Source: Spongiivirga citrea (lineage in GTDB: Bacteria > Bacteroidota > Bacteroidia > Flavobacteriales > Flavobacteriaceae). Taken from it: 64,000 nt of DNA. This document shows positions 35,151 through 43,949 of the stretch, one piece after another. The notes under the pieces are model-generated. The model searched no databases. It had not been told where the DNA came from and saw only the letters and a program-made list of their open reading frames with translations. Positions within the stretch are counted from its first letter, which is position 1, and each line of letters begins with the position of its first letter. Where the stretch lies: positions 186,001-250,000 of the forward strand of contig NZ_JAABOQ010000002.1 in NCBI RefSeq assembly GCF_010671565.1, written 5' to 3'. Position numbers and translations under genes: made by a program.

Positions 35151-35207
35151 TTTAATAAGTCAAATAATACTCTAGAATAAGTAATCGCGAAACATAAAAA
35201 AGCAGTA

Positions 35208-35399
35208 ATGAACAGAAAAAATTTGCATTTAGTAACAGGAATTTTAACAGGAATTGTATTTATAAGCGCCTTGCTTGATTCAGACGCTGGAACACTTTTC
35301 GGGAGCATATGGCTATTTAGAGGAGCGTTTTTACTTATTAGTGTAGCCTCTTTGCTTAGCTATTTTAAAATCAAGAAATCGGAGAAAGATGTACAGTAA
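35208..35399 (+). CDS. Small two-helix membrane protein
   Basis: 63 residues, with two hydrophobic segments (about 8-22, 32-52) and a charged C-terminus (KIKKSEKDVQ). No domain recognised. Starts with ATG 57 bases after the DUF3667 gene on the same strand and ends 14 bases before the uvrA stop (convergent). The hydrophobic layout and ATG support translation. Confidence 0.7.
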   Translation: MNRKNLHLVTGILTGIVFISALLDSDAGTLFGSIWLFRGAFLLISVASLLSYFKIKKSEKDVQ

Positions 35400-35412
35400 T
35401 ATTTAGATGTTA

Positions 35413-38208
35413 TTATGTTAACACTAACTTCTCTTTTAAATACTCCGCGGTATAAGATTCTTTGTTTTTGGCTACCTCCTCAGGAGTTCCTGATGCGATA
35501 AGATTTCCGCCATTTTCACCGCCCTCAGGTCCAAGATCAATCACATGGTCAGCGCACTTTATTAAGTCCATATTATGTTCTACAACAATAATACTGTGTC
35601 CTTTTTCAATAAGAGCGTCAAACGACTTTAGAAGCTTCTTGATATCATGAAAATGAAGTCCAGTAGTTGGCTCATCGAATATAAAAAGTGCCTTATCCTT
35701 AGTATTTCCTTTCACCAAAAAGGAAGCTAACTTGATACGCTGCGCTTCACCACCCGAAAGAGTAGAAGAGGATTGTCCTAGTGTAACATAACCTAAACCA
35801 ACATCCTGTAGCGGTTTCAGTTTATTGGTAATTTTATCTTGTTTGTTTTCATGGAAGAAATTAACGGCATCATCAATCGTCATCGATAAAATATCATCGA
35901 CATTCTTTCCTTCAAAATCAACTTCTAATACTTCCTTTTTAAACCGCTTGCCATTACAGGTTTCACAGGTTAAGTGAACATCAGCCATAAATTGCATTTC
36001 AATCGTTACCTGACCTTCACCTTTACATGTTTCGCATCGTCCACCATCTACATTAAATGAGAAATGCTTAGGCTTGTAGTTGCGTATTTTAGATAGTTTT
36101 TGATTAGATAACAGTGTTCTAATATCGTCATACGCCTTGATATAGGTAACTGGATTTGATCTAGATGACCGACCTATCGGGTTTTGATCTACAAACTCAA
36201 TGTTTTTTATATTACTAAAATTCCCATCTAGGGAAGTAAATTGTCCAGGCTTATCACCATAACCGCCAACTTGCTTTAAGATAGCCGGATACAATATTTT
36301 TTTAACTAACGTGCTTTTTCCACTTCCAGAAACTCCAGTAACAGCGGTAAGTCCGCCAAGAGGGAAGTTGACTGTAATATCTTTCAAGTTGTTTTCTCGT
36401 GCTCCTTGAACTTCGATACTGTATTTTGTAGATCTCCTCGTTTCTGGTATTTCGATTGCCATCGTTCCGCCTAAATACTTGGCTGTGAGCGAAGCTGATT
36501 TTTTTAGTTCGCTAAATGTACCATTTGCAACGATCTCGCCACCATGAGTTCCAGCTTCAGGACCGATATCAATGATGGTATCGGCAGCAGCCATAATATC
36601 TTCGTCATGCTCGACTACTATAACAGTATTACCTAGGTCCCGTAAAGACTTTAATACTTTTATAAGTCGTTCAGTATCCTTAGGGTGCAATCCAATACTT
36701 GGTTCATCTAATATATACATAGAACCTACCAAACTACTTCCTAAACTAGTTGCTAAGTTAATTCGTTGTGACTCTCCACCAGAAAGGGTGTTTGATCTTC
36801 TGTTTAAAGTAAGGTAGCTAAGCCCAACATTTGTTAAGAAGGAAAGACGACTATTAATTTCTTTTAATAAACGTTTTGCGACTTGAGAGTCGTGTTCATT
36901 CAGTTTTAAATTTTCGAAGAATGCAGCCAAATCCTTAATCGGCATTTCTACCAAGTCCGTAATGGTAGTATCGGCTATTTTTACAAATTGAGATTCTTTG
37001 CGTAGACGCTTTCCATAACATACATCACATTTTGTTTTTCCGCGGTAGCGTGAAAGCATTACCCTGTTCTGTATTTTATAACTTTTCTCTTCTAAAAATG
37101 AGAAAAACTGATGCAAGCCTTCAAAATACTCATTGCCTTCCCAAACCAACCTTTTTTGATCCTCGGTAAGTTGATAATAAGGTTTGTGTATAGGAAAATC
37201 GAACTTATGAGAGTTATTAACTAGCTGATCTCTATACCAGCTCATACTTTCGCCACGCCAAGGGAAAATGGCATTTTCATAAACGGATAATGCAGTATTA
37301 GGCACTACCAAATCTGCATCTATTCCAATTACATCACCATAACCTTCGCATTTGGGGCAGGCCCCGTAAGGATTGTTAAAACTAAAAAGATGAACATTTG
37401 GCTCTAAGAATTGTATTCCATCTAATTCAAACTTATTGCTGAATTCTTTTAGTTTTTTATCCTCAAGCTTTTGAACAATACAAGTACCTTTTCCTTCAAA
37501 GAAGGCTGTTTCAATAGCATCTCCCAAACGGTTGTAAAAATCTTCTTCATCTCGTACTATGATTCGATCTACTACTAGAAATAGCTTAGAAACATCCACC
37601 TTTTTGGTGTCAAACTCTTCAATTCTCGAAACCGCATTTGCATATAAAATACGGGCATACCCTTGCTGAAGTAACACTTTAAGTTTATCGTCTAGTTTTC
37701 TTCCTTCCTCAAGAATAATAGGGGACAGCAGGAGTAACTTTTCACTAGTATCAAATGTCTTAACAAAATCTAATACATCGCTAGCAGTGTGTTTCCTAAC
37801 TTCTTTACCTGAAACGGGCGAGTAGGTCTTTCCAATACGGGCAAATAGTAACTTTAAATAGTCATAAATCTCGGTGGTGGTTCCTACAGTTGATCTTGGA
37901 TTGGTAGAATTTACTTTTTGTTCTATTGCAATAGCGGGAGCAATACCTTTTATATAATCAACCTTAGGTTTATTTAATCGACCGAGAAACTGTCTTGCAT
38001 ATGAAGATAAGCTTTCAACATATCGACGCTGCCCTTCAGCATATAAGGTATCAAACGCCAAACTTGATTTTCCAGAGCCAGATAAACCTGTAATCACTAC
38101 AAGCTTGTTACGCGGAATTACAACGTCAATATTTTTAAGATTGTGGAGCTTAGCACCTTTAATTATAATGTTTTTCTTAGGATCTACGGTTGAAATGTCT
38201 TGATGCAT
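35413..38208 (-). CDS. uvrA: UvrABC excinuclease subunit UvrA
   Basis: DNA-damage recognition ATPase of nucleotide excision repair. 931 residues with two ABC modules: Walker [10 protein letters not shown] (about 42-50) and GVSGSGKST in the second half, signature [12 protein letters not shown] and [12 protein letters not shown], and Walker B followed by [11 protein letters not shown] and [11 protein letters not shown]. Zinc sites [24 protein letters not shown] and CETCNGKR are present. Full family length. A TATCTTTG box on the minus strand (plus coordinates 38229-38236) could be its -7 element. SOS control is not evident. Confidence 0.98.
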   Translation of the reverse strand: MHQDISTVDPKKNIIIKGAKLHNLKNIDVVIPRNKLVVITGLSGSGKSSLAFDTLYAEGQRRYVESLSSYARQFLGRLNKPKVDYIKGIAPAIAIEQKVNSTNPRSTVGTTTEIYDYLKLLFARIGKTYSPVSGKEVRKHTASDVLDFVKTFDTSEKLLLLSPIILEEGRKLDDKLKVLLQQGYARILYANAVSRIEEFDTKKVDVSKLFLVVDRIIVRDEEDFYNRLGDAIETAFFEGKGTCIVQKLEDKKLKEFSNKFELDGIQFLEPNVHLFSFNNPYGACPKCEGYGDVIGIDADLVVPNTALSVYENAIFPWRGESMSWYRDQLVNNSHKFDFPIHKPYYQLTEDQKRLVWEGNEYFEGLHQFFSFLEEKSYKIQNRVMLSRYRGKTKCDVCYGKRLRKESQFVKIADTTITDLVEMPIKDLAAFFENLKLNEHDSQVAKRLLKEINSRLSFLTNVGLSYLTLNRRSNTLSGGESQRINLATSLGSSLVGSMYILDEPSIGLHPKDTERLIKVLKSLRDLGNTVIVVEHDEDIMAAADTIIDIGPEAGTHGGEIVANGTFSELKKSASLTAKYLGGTMAIEIPETRRSTKYSIEVQGARENNLKDITVNFPLGGLTAVTGVSGSGKSTLVKKILYPAILKQVGGYGDKPGQFTSLDGNFSNIKNIEFVDQNPIGRSSRSNPVTYIKAYDDIRTLLSNQKLSKIRNYKPKHFSFNVDGGRCETCKGEGQVTIEMQFMADVHLTCETCNGKRFKKEVLEVDFEGKNVDDILSMTIDDAVNFFHENKQDKITNKLKPLQDVGLGYVTLGQSSSTLSGGEAQRIKLASFLVKGNTKDKALFIFDEPTTGLHFHDIKKLLKSFDALIEKGHSIIVVEHNMDLIKCADHVIDLGPEGGENGGNLIASGTPEEVAKNKESYTAEYLKEKLVLT

Positions 38209-38300
38209 TCTGCGAATTTGATAAACCTCAAAGATACGCTATTTGATATTCGCTGGAAAGTGCAGTTCGTCCTAAAAATCGGAAAAAATGTACTACAGAT

Positions 38301-38332
38301 TTGCATTTCTAGAAATAATGTCATTATATTTG
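38301..38332 (+). promoter_or_regulatory. Strong Bacteroidetes-type promoter for the sigma factor gene
   Basis: TTG (38301-38303), 21-base spacer, TATATTTG (38325-38332): an exact fit to the flavobacterial consensus TTG-N(17-23)-TAnnTTTG. The sigma-factor ATG lies 103 bases downstream, so the leader would be about 97 bases. Confidence 0.65.
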
Positions 38333-38435
38333 AGACGTATCAAAAAAACTTATACGCCTATAAAGCACATTTACTTTAACAATTATTAATTCTTGGCACG
38401 CCTCAAAACGCCATCTTAACTTAAAGTAATGTGAT

Positions 38436-39017
38436 ATGGGAAAAGAAGTTCTTGATTCCACGCTGGTCTCTAGTTATATCAAGGGAGATGAAACAGCAAT
38501 CGAAACGTTGATAAACAAACATCAACAACGTATTTTCAGTTTTATTTATTCAAAAGTACTAGACAGAGACGTAACCGAAGATATCTTTCAGGATACCTTT
38601 ATTAAGGTTATTAATACTCTTAAACGCGGGAGTTACAACGAAGAAGGTAAGTTTTTACCTTGGGTAATGCGTATTGCGCATAACTTGGTAATAGATCACT
38701 TTAGACGTAGTAACCGTATGCCTAAGTTTGAGGATAATGGAGAGTTCAGTATCTTTTCTGTCTTAGGTGATGGTGCGTTAAATGCTGAAAAGCAAATCAT
38801 CAAAAACCAAGTTGAAAACGACGTTAAGCGTTTGATTGAAGAACTTCCTGATGATCAAAAAGCTGTTCTTAAGATGCGTATTTATCAAGATATGAGCTTT
38901 AAGGAAATATCTGACAAAACAGGAGTTAGCATTAATACCGCTCTAGGAAGAATGCGTTATGCTTTGATTAATCTGCGAAAGGTAATTGAGAAGCACAACA
39001 TAATTTTAACCAATTAA
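38436..39017 (+). CDS. RNA polymerase ECF-type sigma factor
   Basis: 193 residues. Region 2 at about 25-95 (DVTEDIFQDTFIKVI, FLPWVMRIAHNLVIDHFRR) and region 4 at about 130-190 (LPDDQKAVLKMRIYQDMSFKEISDKTG, then NTALGRMRYALINLRK as recognition helix). There is no anti-sigma gene next to it. It has a good housekeeping-type promoter, so it is probably expressed without its own sigma. A tiny conserved-looking ORF follows. Targets unknown. Confidence 0.95.
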   Translation: MGKEVLDSTLVSSYIKGDETAIETLINKHQQRIFSFIYSKVLDRDVTEDIFQDTFIKVINTLKRGSYNEEGKFLPWVMRIAHNLVIDHFRRSNRMPKFEDNGEFSIFSVLGDGALNAEKQIIKNQVENDVKRLIEELPDDQKAVLKMRIYQDMSFKEISDKTGVSINTALGRMRYALINLRKVIEKHNIILTN

Positions 39018-39109
39018 AATAATAAATTAGATAGTTTGGCGTTTTAGGTGTATATTAATTGCACTAAATATTTTTTATGCCAAACATTTACTCTAAGAAT
39101 TCTTCAGAA

Positions 39110-39220
39110 ATGAAAAACCTTAAACCGAAGCGAGAAACCTTGAGTTTCTTGTTAGGTTATTCGAAAGCACTGAAGGTGGTGAAGACCAAACAGATGACTT
39201 TCGATCTTATTCTGAATTGA
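39110..39220 (+). CDS. Very small protein downstream of the sigma factor
   Basis: The frame from ATG 39110 gives 36 residues (starting MKNLKPKRETLSFLLGYSK and ending FDLILN); an in-frame ATG at 39077 would give 47. The composition is basic, amphipathic and helix-like with no hydrophobic anchor. I recall similar tiny frames (KPKxETLxFLLxYSKAL) downstream of this sigma-factor gene in other flavobacteria, but could not check. It ends 17 bases before the bidirectional terminator of nth. Function unknown. Confidence 0.6.
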   Translation: MKNLKPKRETLSFLLGYSKALKVVKTKQMTFDLILN

Positions 39221-39236
39221 ATTTGACGTCACAAAC

Positions 39237-39267
39237 GACCCTCTTAACGGAGGGTCTTTTTATTTTT
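39237..39267. terminator. Terminator between the small ORF and nth
   Basis: GACCCTC (39237-39243) pairs with GAGGGTC (39250-39256) with a 6-base loop, followed by TTTTTATTTTT. The stem overlaps the stop codon of the convergent nth gene, so it probably serves the plus-strand transcript. Confidence 0.75.
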
Positions 39268-39918
39268 AGGCATATTGTAATAGTCTTTAATTACTGACTT
39301 TCTCCCAATAGTTTTTGTAATAATATCCTTTTCTAAATCCCATCCTCGTGCTGGGCTATACTCTCTACCATACCAGATAATTTGAAGATGTAGATCGTTC
39401 CATTTTTCTTTTGGGAATATGCGCTTAGCATCCTTTTCTGTTTGCACCACATTTTTGCCATTGGTTAAATTCCAACGATACATAAGTCGATGTATATGAG
39501 TATCAACGGGAAAAGCTGGAATACCAAAGGCTTGCGATAGTACTACCGCAGCCGTTTTATGACCAACTGCCGGAAGCGCTTCTAAATCCTCATAATTTTG
39601 AGGCACTTTGCCCTCGTGCTTGTCTATTAAAATATGAGAAAGACCGTGAATACCCTTAGATTTCATAGGTGATAGGCCCACAGGACGAATAATATCTCTT
39701 ATCTCATCGACAGTTAATTTGATCATATCATAAGGATTATCGGCTTTAGCAAACAGTAATGGAGTGATTTGGTTAACACGAACATCAGTACTTTGAGCGG
39801 ACATTAAAACGGCAATTAATAAGGTATATGGGTCTTTATGATCTAAAGGAATAGGGATTTCGGGATAAATCGATTCTAAGGTATTAATAACGAAATCTAC
39901 ACTTTCTTTCTTGGTCAT
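39244..39918 (-). CDS. nth: Endonuclease III-like DNA glycosylase lacking the Fe-S cluster
   Basis: 224 residues. The HhH-GPD domain is intact: LMSAQSTDVRVNQ (about 38-50), helix-hairpin-helix LPAVGHKTAAVVLSQAFG (115-132) with catalytic Lys121, and VDTHIHRLMYRW with catalytic Asp139. Base-excision repair of oxidised pyrimidines is the expected role. The C-terminal four-Cys (C-x6-C-x2-C-x5-C) motif that binds the 4Fe-4S cluster in E. coli Nth is absent; the corresponding region has no Cys. Divergent from the bcp gene. Confidence 0.93.
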   Translation of the reverse strand: MTKKESVDFVINTLESIYPEIPIPLDHKDPYTLLIAVLMSAQSTDVRVNQITPLLFAKADNPYDMIKLTVDEIRDIIRPVGLSPMKSKGIHGLSHILIDKHEGKVPQNYEDLEALPAVGHKTAAVVLSQAFGIPAFPVDTHIHRLMYRWNLTNGKNVVQTEKDAKRIFPKEKWNDLHLQIIWYGREYSPARGWDLEKDIITKTIGRKSVIKDYYNMPKNKKTLR

Positions 39919-39978
39919 TTTTGTTTAATTTTATCTTATTATTATTAAACAATAATTTAAAGTATAAAAATAACAAAT

Positions 39979-40431
39979 ATGAATACATTATCAGTAGGAG
40001 ACAAGGTTCCAAATTTCACATCTTTTGATCAAGATGGTAATAGTGTCTCACTATCAGATTTCGCGGGAAAAAAATTAGTTGTATTCTTTTACCCTAGAGC
40101 AAATACGCCAACATGCACGGTCGAAGCTTGTAATATAAGGGATAATTATAAGGAATTAACCGATGCTGGTTATTCAATTTTGGGTGTCAGTGATGATAGT
40201 CAGAAGAAACAAACCAATTTTCGAAATAAGTTCGAGTTTCAGTATCCATTGTTAGCCGATACCGACCGAAACGTCATCGAGGCTTTTGGTGTTTGGGGAC
40301 CTAAGAAATTTATGGGTCGTGAGTTCGACGGTTTGCATCGCACAACCTTTGTAATTAATGAAGAAGGAGTTGTTGAAAAAGTAATTGATAAGGTAAAGGC
40401 AAAGGAGCACACCTCGCAAATATTAGCATAA
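39979..40431 (+). CDS. bcp: Thioredoxin-dependent thiol peroxidase (BCP-type peroxiredoxin)
   Basis: 150 residues, thioredoxin fold. The peroxidatic Cys46 is in the motif NTPTCTVEAC, with Cys51 as a plausible resolving Cys, the BCP 'alpha-2' subtype. Reduces hydrogen and organic peroxides using thioredoxin. It is divergent from the Nth gene across 60 bases, so two genes dealing with oxidative damage share one control region. Confidence 0.95.
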   Translation: MNTLSVGDKVPNFTSFDQDGNSVSLSDFAGKKLVVFFYPRANTPTCTVEACNIRDNYKELTDAGYSILGVSDDSQKKQTNFRNKFEFQYPLLADTDRNVIEAFGVWGPKKFMGREFDGLHRTTFVINEEGVVEKVIDKVKAKEHTSQILA

Positions 40432-40436
40432 CAAAT

Positions 40437-40463
40437 AAAAGGCCGGAAATTTTCCGGCCTTTT
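40437..40463. terminator. Bidirectional terminator between bcp and the uncharacterised gene
   Basis: AAAAGGCCGGAAATTTTCCGGCCTTTTATTTTT: GGCCGGAAA pairs with TTTCCGGCC around a tiny loop, with A and T runs on both sides, so it works on both strands for the two convergent genes. Confidence 0.9.
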
Positions 40464-40483
40464 ATTTTTCCTTACATCTTTAT

Positions 40484-41935
40484 TTATCTTTCAACCACTT
40501 CTTTACCTGTAAAGCCGAATAGTTTCTTATTTTTGATTAGAACACCAATTCCGTCAGGTAACATTTCTTCCCAGCCTTCATCTTGTTCTTCGATCATCTG
40601 TAATACTTTACGTGAGAAGATGTGCATTACACTTTCATCAGCATTTTCAATATCCAGCACTTTACCGTTGTGCTTAAAGAACTTATAAAGCTCTTTCATT
40701 CTCGGATGCACTTTCAAGTTTGCGCTGGTAATTAATTCTCCTGATTCCTCGCTCTTCATTGGGTATAAGTATAGCTTAAGGTCTTTAAAGAATAACTTAC
40801 CAAAGGCCTCCAAAATACCACCACTTAGGTTGCGATAGTATTTTTCGTCAAATATGTCTACGAAATTATTTACTCCCATAGCTAGACCCATACGATATTT
40901 GGTATATCTACTGAAGTATTCGACCAATTTATAATACTCCTGAAAGTTAGATATCATAACGGTTTGACCAAGTGAGCAAAGTAATCGTGCACGATCCATA
41001 AAATCTTGTTCATCAATTTCACCTTCGGCACGAAGGTTAGAAAGAGTTATTTCAAAAATAACTTCTGTCTTACTTTCCTCAACCTTATTTTCCTGGATAA
41101 ACATTTCATACGATTTTTGAAACATATCCATGTTTACCTTAGTAACGGGTCTAAAACTGCCCCGCAATGCTAGGATATTTTTCTTATAAAGTAAGCTGGC
41201 GGGCAGAATATTGTTACCGTCAGGACCAAACATCACTGCTTCTGTAAATCCATTTTTAACCAGTTGCAAGCTCATCAACCTATTATCGACAGTTACAAAT
41301 CTAGGACCAGAGAAGTTAATCGTATCTATTTCTAGCTGGTCTTTATCTAAATGGTCATATAAATATCGGAGTAATTTTTTCGGACTGTCGTACTTATAAA
41401 AGGCACCATAAATAAGGTTAACACCTAGTTTTCCTAATGTTTCTTGTTGTAGTTTAGCATCTTTTTCCTTAAAACGAATATGAAGTACAATCTCATTATA
41501 ATCTTCCTTAGCATCTACTTGATATCGGATTCCTACCCAACCATGACCCATATATTTTTTGGCAAAATCGATGGTGGCTACCGTATTTGCATAGGTAAAA
41601 AACATTTTATCCGGATGCTTTTCGCGAACGATTCTATTTTCTATTAGCATCGTTTCGTGAGCAAGCATTTTTTTCAAACGCTTTTCAGTTACGTAACGTC
41701 GGTCATCCTCTATACCATAAATAGCATCACTAAAATCTTTGTCATAAGCAGACATTGCTTTCGCGATTGTTCCTGATGCACCTCCAGCTCTAAAAAAACT
41801 CCTAGCAGTTTCCTGACCCGCACCTATTTCTGCAAAGGTTCCATAAATATGTTCGTTTAAGTTGATTCTTAGTGCTTTATCTTTTGTTGATGGGATCATG
41901 TCAATTGACTTATCTCCCTTTAACGAAACTGCCAT
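40484..41935 (-). CDS. Large conserved protein of unknown function
   Basis: 483 residues, no signal peptide or membrane helix, so cytoplasmic. It starts with ATG at 41935. The N-terminal part contains INLNEHIYGTFAEIGAGQETARSFFRAGGASGTIAKAMSAYD (segment about 25-66), with glycine-rich turns; the middle has FAKKYMGHGWVGIRYQ and NFSGPRFVTVDNRLMSLQLVKNGFTEAVMFGPDG. I recall this as a conserved family in Bacteroidetes and some other phyla, with no function I can name. Convergent with bcp through a shared terminator. Confidence 0.85.
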   Translation of the reverse strand: MAVSLKGDKSIDMIPSTKDKALRINLNEHIYGTFAEIGAGQETARSFFRAGGASGTIAKAMSAYDKDFSDAIYGIEDDRRYVTEKRLKKMLAHETMLIENRIVREKHPDKMFFTYANTVATIDFAKKYMGHGWVGIRYQVDAKEDYNEIVLHIRFKEKDAKLQQETLGKLGVNLIYGAFYKYDSPKKLLRYLYDHLDKDQLEIDTINFSGPRFVTVDNRLMSLQLVKNGFTEAVMFGPDGNNILPASLLYKKNILALRGSFRPVTKVNMDMFQKSYEMFIQENKVEESKTEVIFEITLSNLRAEGEIDEQDFMDRARLLCSLGQTVMISNFQEYYKLVEYFSRYTKYRMGLAMGVNNFVDIFDEKYYRNLSGGILEAFGKLFFKDLKLYLYPMKSEESGELITSANLKVHPRMKELYKFFKHNGKVLDIENADESVMHIFSRKVLQMIEEQDEGWEEMLPDGIGVLIKNKKLFGFTGKEVVER

Positions 41936-41970
41936 TAGTATATGGATTAGTGTTATACAAAAGTAATTAT

Positions 41971-42006
41971 TTGACCAACCAAAATGAAAAAATCAACCTA
42001 TTTTTG
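41971..42006 (+). promoter_or_regulatory. Candidate promoter for the MBL-fold hydrolase gene
   Basis: TTG at 41971-41973 and TATTTTTG at 41999-42006 with a 25-base spacer, slightly longer than usual. The start codon would be about 175 bases downstream; the leader contains a 13-codon hydrophobic frame (ATG 42030) of unknown meaning. Confidence 0.35.
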
Positions 42007-42186
42007 TACTATGCCAAATAAACAATAAAATGCTACAAATCTGTTTGTTCATTTTACTTCTTCCTTCATTGTAAAAAGCACGTGTATCTTATGATATGCA
42101 AGAATTTTACAGCTTTGTAAGAAGCAAAAGCAACTACACATCTTAAGCAGCATTTTAAAATTCATTTGGCATTAAACAATTTTTAG

Positions 42187-42948
42187 TTGAAAGTTACTTT
42201 TTTAGGCACAGGAACATCTCAAGGAATCCCAATTATCGGTAGCACGCACCCAGTGTGTTTAAGTGATGATTCTCGTGATAAACGCCTAAGGGTATCTGTG
42301 ATGGTTGAATGGGATAATTATAGGTATGTTGTTGATTGCGGTCCAGATTTTAGACAACAAATGCTAACAGCACAGGTGCGTAATATTGACGGCATCATTT
42401 TTACTCATGAGCATAGCGATCATGTTGCGGGCCTTGATGACATTCGCCCTTTTGTTTTTAGACAAGGAGATTTACCTATTTATGCTTATGATCGCGTTTT
42501 AAAAGCCCTACATAAACGTTTTGATTATGTTTTTGATGAAGAGAATCGATATCCCGGAGCGCCAGCGGTGGTAGAAAATGAAATTTTTAACGAACCTTTT
42601 GTTTTAAACGAACTCAAAGTAATTCCGGTTTTGGTAAAACATGCCTCCTTAACTATTTTTGGATATCGTTTTGGTGATTTCGCCTATTTAACTGATGTAA
42701 AAACAATCGATCCAGTCGAAAGAGAAAAACTAAAAGATTTGGATGTTTTAGTGGTTAATGCGCTTAGAATAGAACCACATCCTTCTCATTTTAATCTTGA
42801 AGAAGCATTACAGTTTATTAAAGAAATCAATCCTAAACGCGCATATTTAACCCATATTAGTCACTTACTGGGCTTTCATGTCGAAGTAGAGGCACAATTA
42901 CCAGAAAATGTTTTTTTAGCATACGATAATCTTACAATTACTATATAA
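42187..42948 (+). CDS. MBL-fold metallohydrolase (PhnP-like)
   Basis: 253 residues. The start is TTG at 42187: an in-frame TAG immediately precedes it, and the sequence then begins KVTFLGTGTSQG as in homologues, so no ATG is possible. The metallo-beta-lactamase motif THEHSDH is at 73-79 (His74, His76, Asp78, His79), preceded by VVDCGPDFRQQ, and followed by TDVKTID, NALR and LTHISH. This looks like the PhnP-type phosphodiesterase branch. Two-zinc or manganese dependent, cytoplasmic. The substrate here is unknown. Its stop abuts the next gene. Confidence 0.92.
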   Translation: MKVTFLGTGTSQGIPIIGSTHPVCLSDDSRDKRLRVSVMVEWDNYRYVVDCGPDFRQQMLTAQVRNIDGIIFTHEHSDHVAGLDDIRPFVFRQGDLPIYAYDRVLKALHKRFDYVFDEENRYPGAPAVVENEIFNEPFVLNELKVIPVLVKHASLTIFGYRFGDFAYLTDVKTIDPVEREKLKDLDVLVVNALRIEPHPSHFNLEEALQFIKEINPKRAYLTHISHLLGFHVEVEAQLPENVFLAYDNLTITI

Positions 42949-43440
42949 ATGAGAAGCAGAATTTTCTTGTACCTATTTGTTTTTACCGCATTATTAGCAT
43001 TGTTTCTTTATGTAAACGGAAATAATGCTATGAAAATGCAGACAAAGAAACTCCTGAACTCTGTCGAGAATCGGCATGAACTAAAAGATTCCATCAAGAA
43101 TTTACTTTTAGAAAACGAAGAATTAAACCGTTTTACATTGAAGGGCAATAGTGATGCCCAAGAGTATTTTAATGATTTATACATTGACAGTCTGGAATTG
43201 TACTTAAAAGATAAGGTGTATGAGTACAATGAAATTAAAGGCGATAACCCGCTAATTCCGTATGAAGGAATGGAAGGGGATATGAAAATAAATTCCATTA
43301 AAATTCTGAACCATCGTTGGATGATTGCTGAGTTTAGTGATGGAAAGTATTGGGGAGAAGTATTGCTTCGCTACTTTTACGATAATGACACCCGTAAGGT
43401 AGATATAGAGCGTATTGATGAGATATTGTTTGCTTTTTAA
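42949..43440 (+). CDS. Membrane-anchored protein of unknown function
   Basis: 163 residues, with a single N-terminal hydrophobic segment (about 4-24, IFLYLFVFTALLALFLYV) and a soluble C-terminal domain (about 40-163) with helix-rich start and strands near the end (HRWMIAEFSDGKYWGEVLLRYFY). Its ATG follows the stop of the MBL-fold gene directly, so they are cotranslated. No domain recognised. Confidence 0.75.
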   Translation: MRSRIFLYLFVFTALLALFLYVNGNNAMKMQTKKLLNSVENRHELKDSIKNLLLENEELNRFTLKGNSDAQEYFNDLYIDSLELYLKDKVYEYNEIKGDNPLIPYEGMEGDMKINSIKILNHRWMIAEFSDGKYWGEVLLRYFYDNDTRKVDIERIDEILFAF

Positions 43441-43459
43441 GTTTGATCTTTCGTGTATG

Positions 43460-43837
43460 TTAGGGCCTTAGAAAGTAGAATAGGAGTATTGCAACAAGTA
43501 TTACGATATAAAACCATATTCTTTTTGAACTATGGGTAGGTAAAATATGAGACCCTCTATTAGATTGTCTTTGAAAAGACATACTTCGTTTACTGTCTTC
43601 CTTCAGATCAAGTAAGATTTCCTTACTTTCTTGAAAGCTTTCTACTTCGCCAGTTTTTAGGTGGACACCATCATAATGGTCAATGTTTTGATCGAGCTTG
43701 TCAATAATTTCTTTTGCATCTTTAAGACCGATGCCAGCATTTGTTCTTAAAAAAATGATGGCAGCCAACTTATTTTGTTTTAATATATCCGCTATGGCGG
43801 ATTTGGGAATCACCTTATCGTTTATTTTTATGTCCAT
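43460..43837 (-). CDS. Tail-anchored protein with a bL12 C-terminal-like domain
   Basis: 125 residues. About residues 22-48, LAAIIFLRTNAGIGLKDAKEIIDKL (split: LAAIIFLR, GLKDAKEIID), closely follows the ribosomal protein bL12 C-terminal-domain pattern 'AIKxxRxxTGLGLKEAKxxVD'. The final 17 or so residues (about 107-122, FYIVILVAILLFYFL) form a transmembrane helix near the very C-terminus, so the domain faces the cytoplasm. Not a ribosomal protein; the genuine one is elsewhere. Function unknown. Confidence 0.75.
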   Translation of the reverse strand: MDIKINDKVIPKSAIADILKQNKLAAIIFLRTNAGIGLKDAKEIIDKLDQNIDHYDGVHLKTGEVESFQESKEILLDLKEDSKRSMSFQRQSNRGSHILPTHSSKRIWFYIVILVAILLFYFLRP

Positions 43838-43949
43838 TAATACAATTTAGTAAACTTTATATTGATGCATTTAAATGTACTTGTAAACAAATTCGACTGT
43901 TAGCGCTAACCTTATTCCAGTTTTTGTTTTCTCTATTATAATTAGCTTC

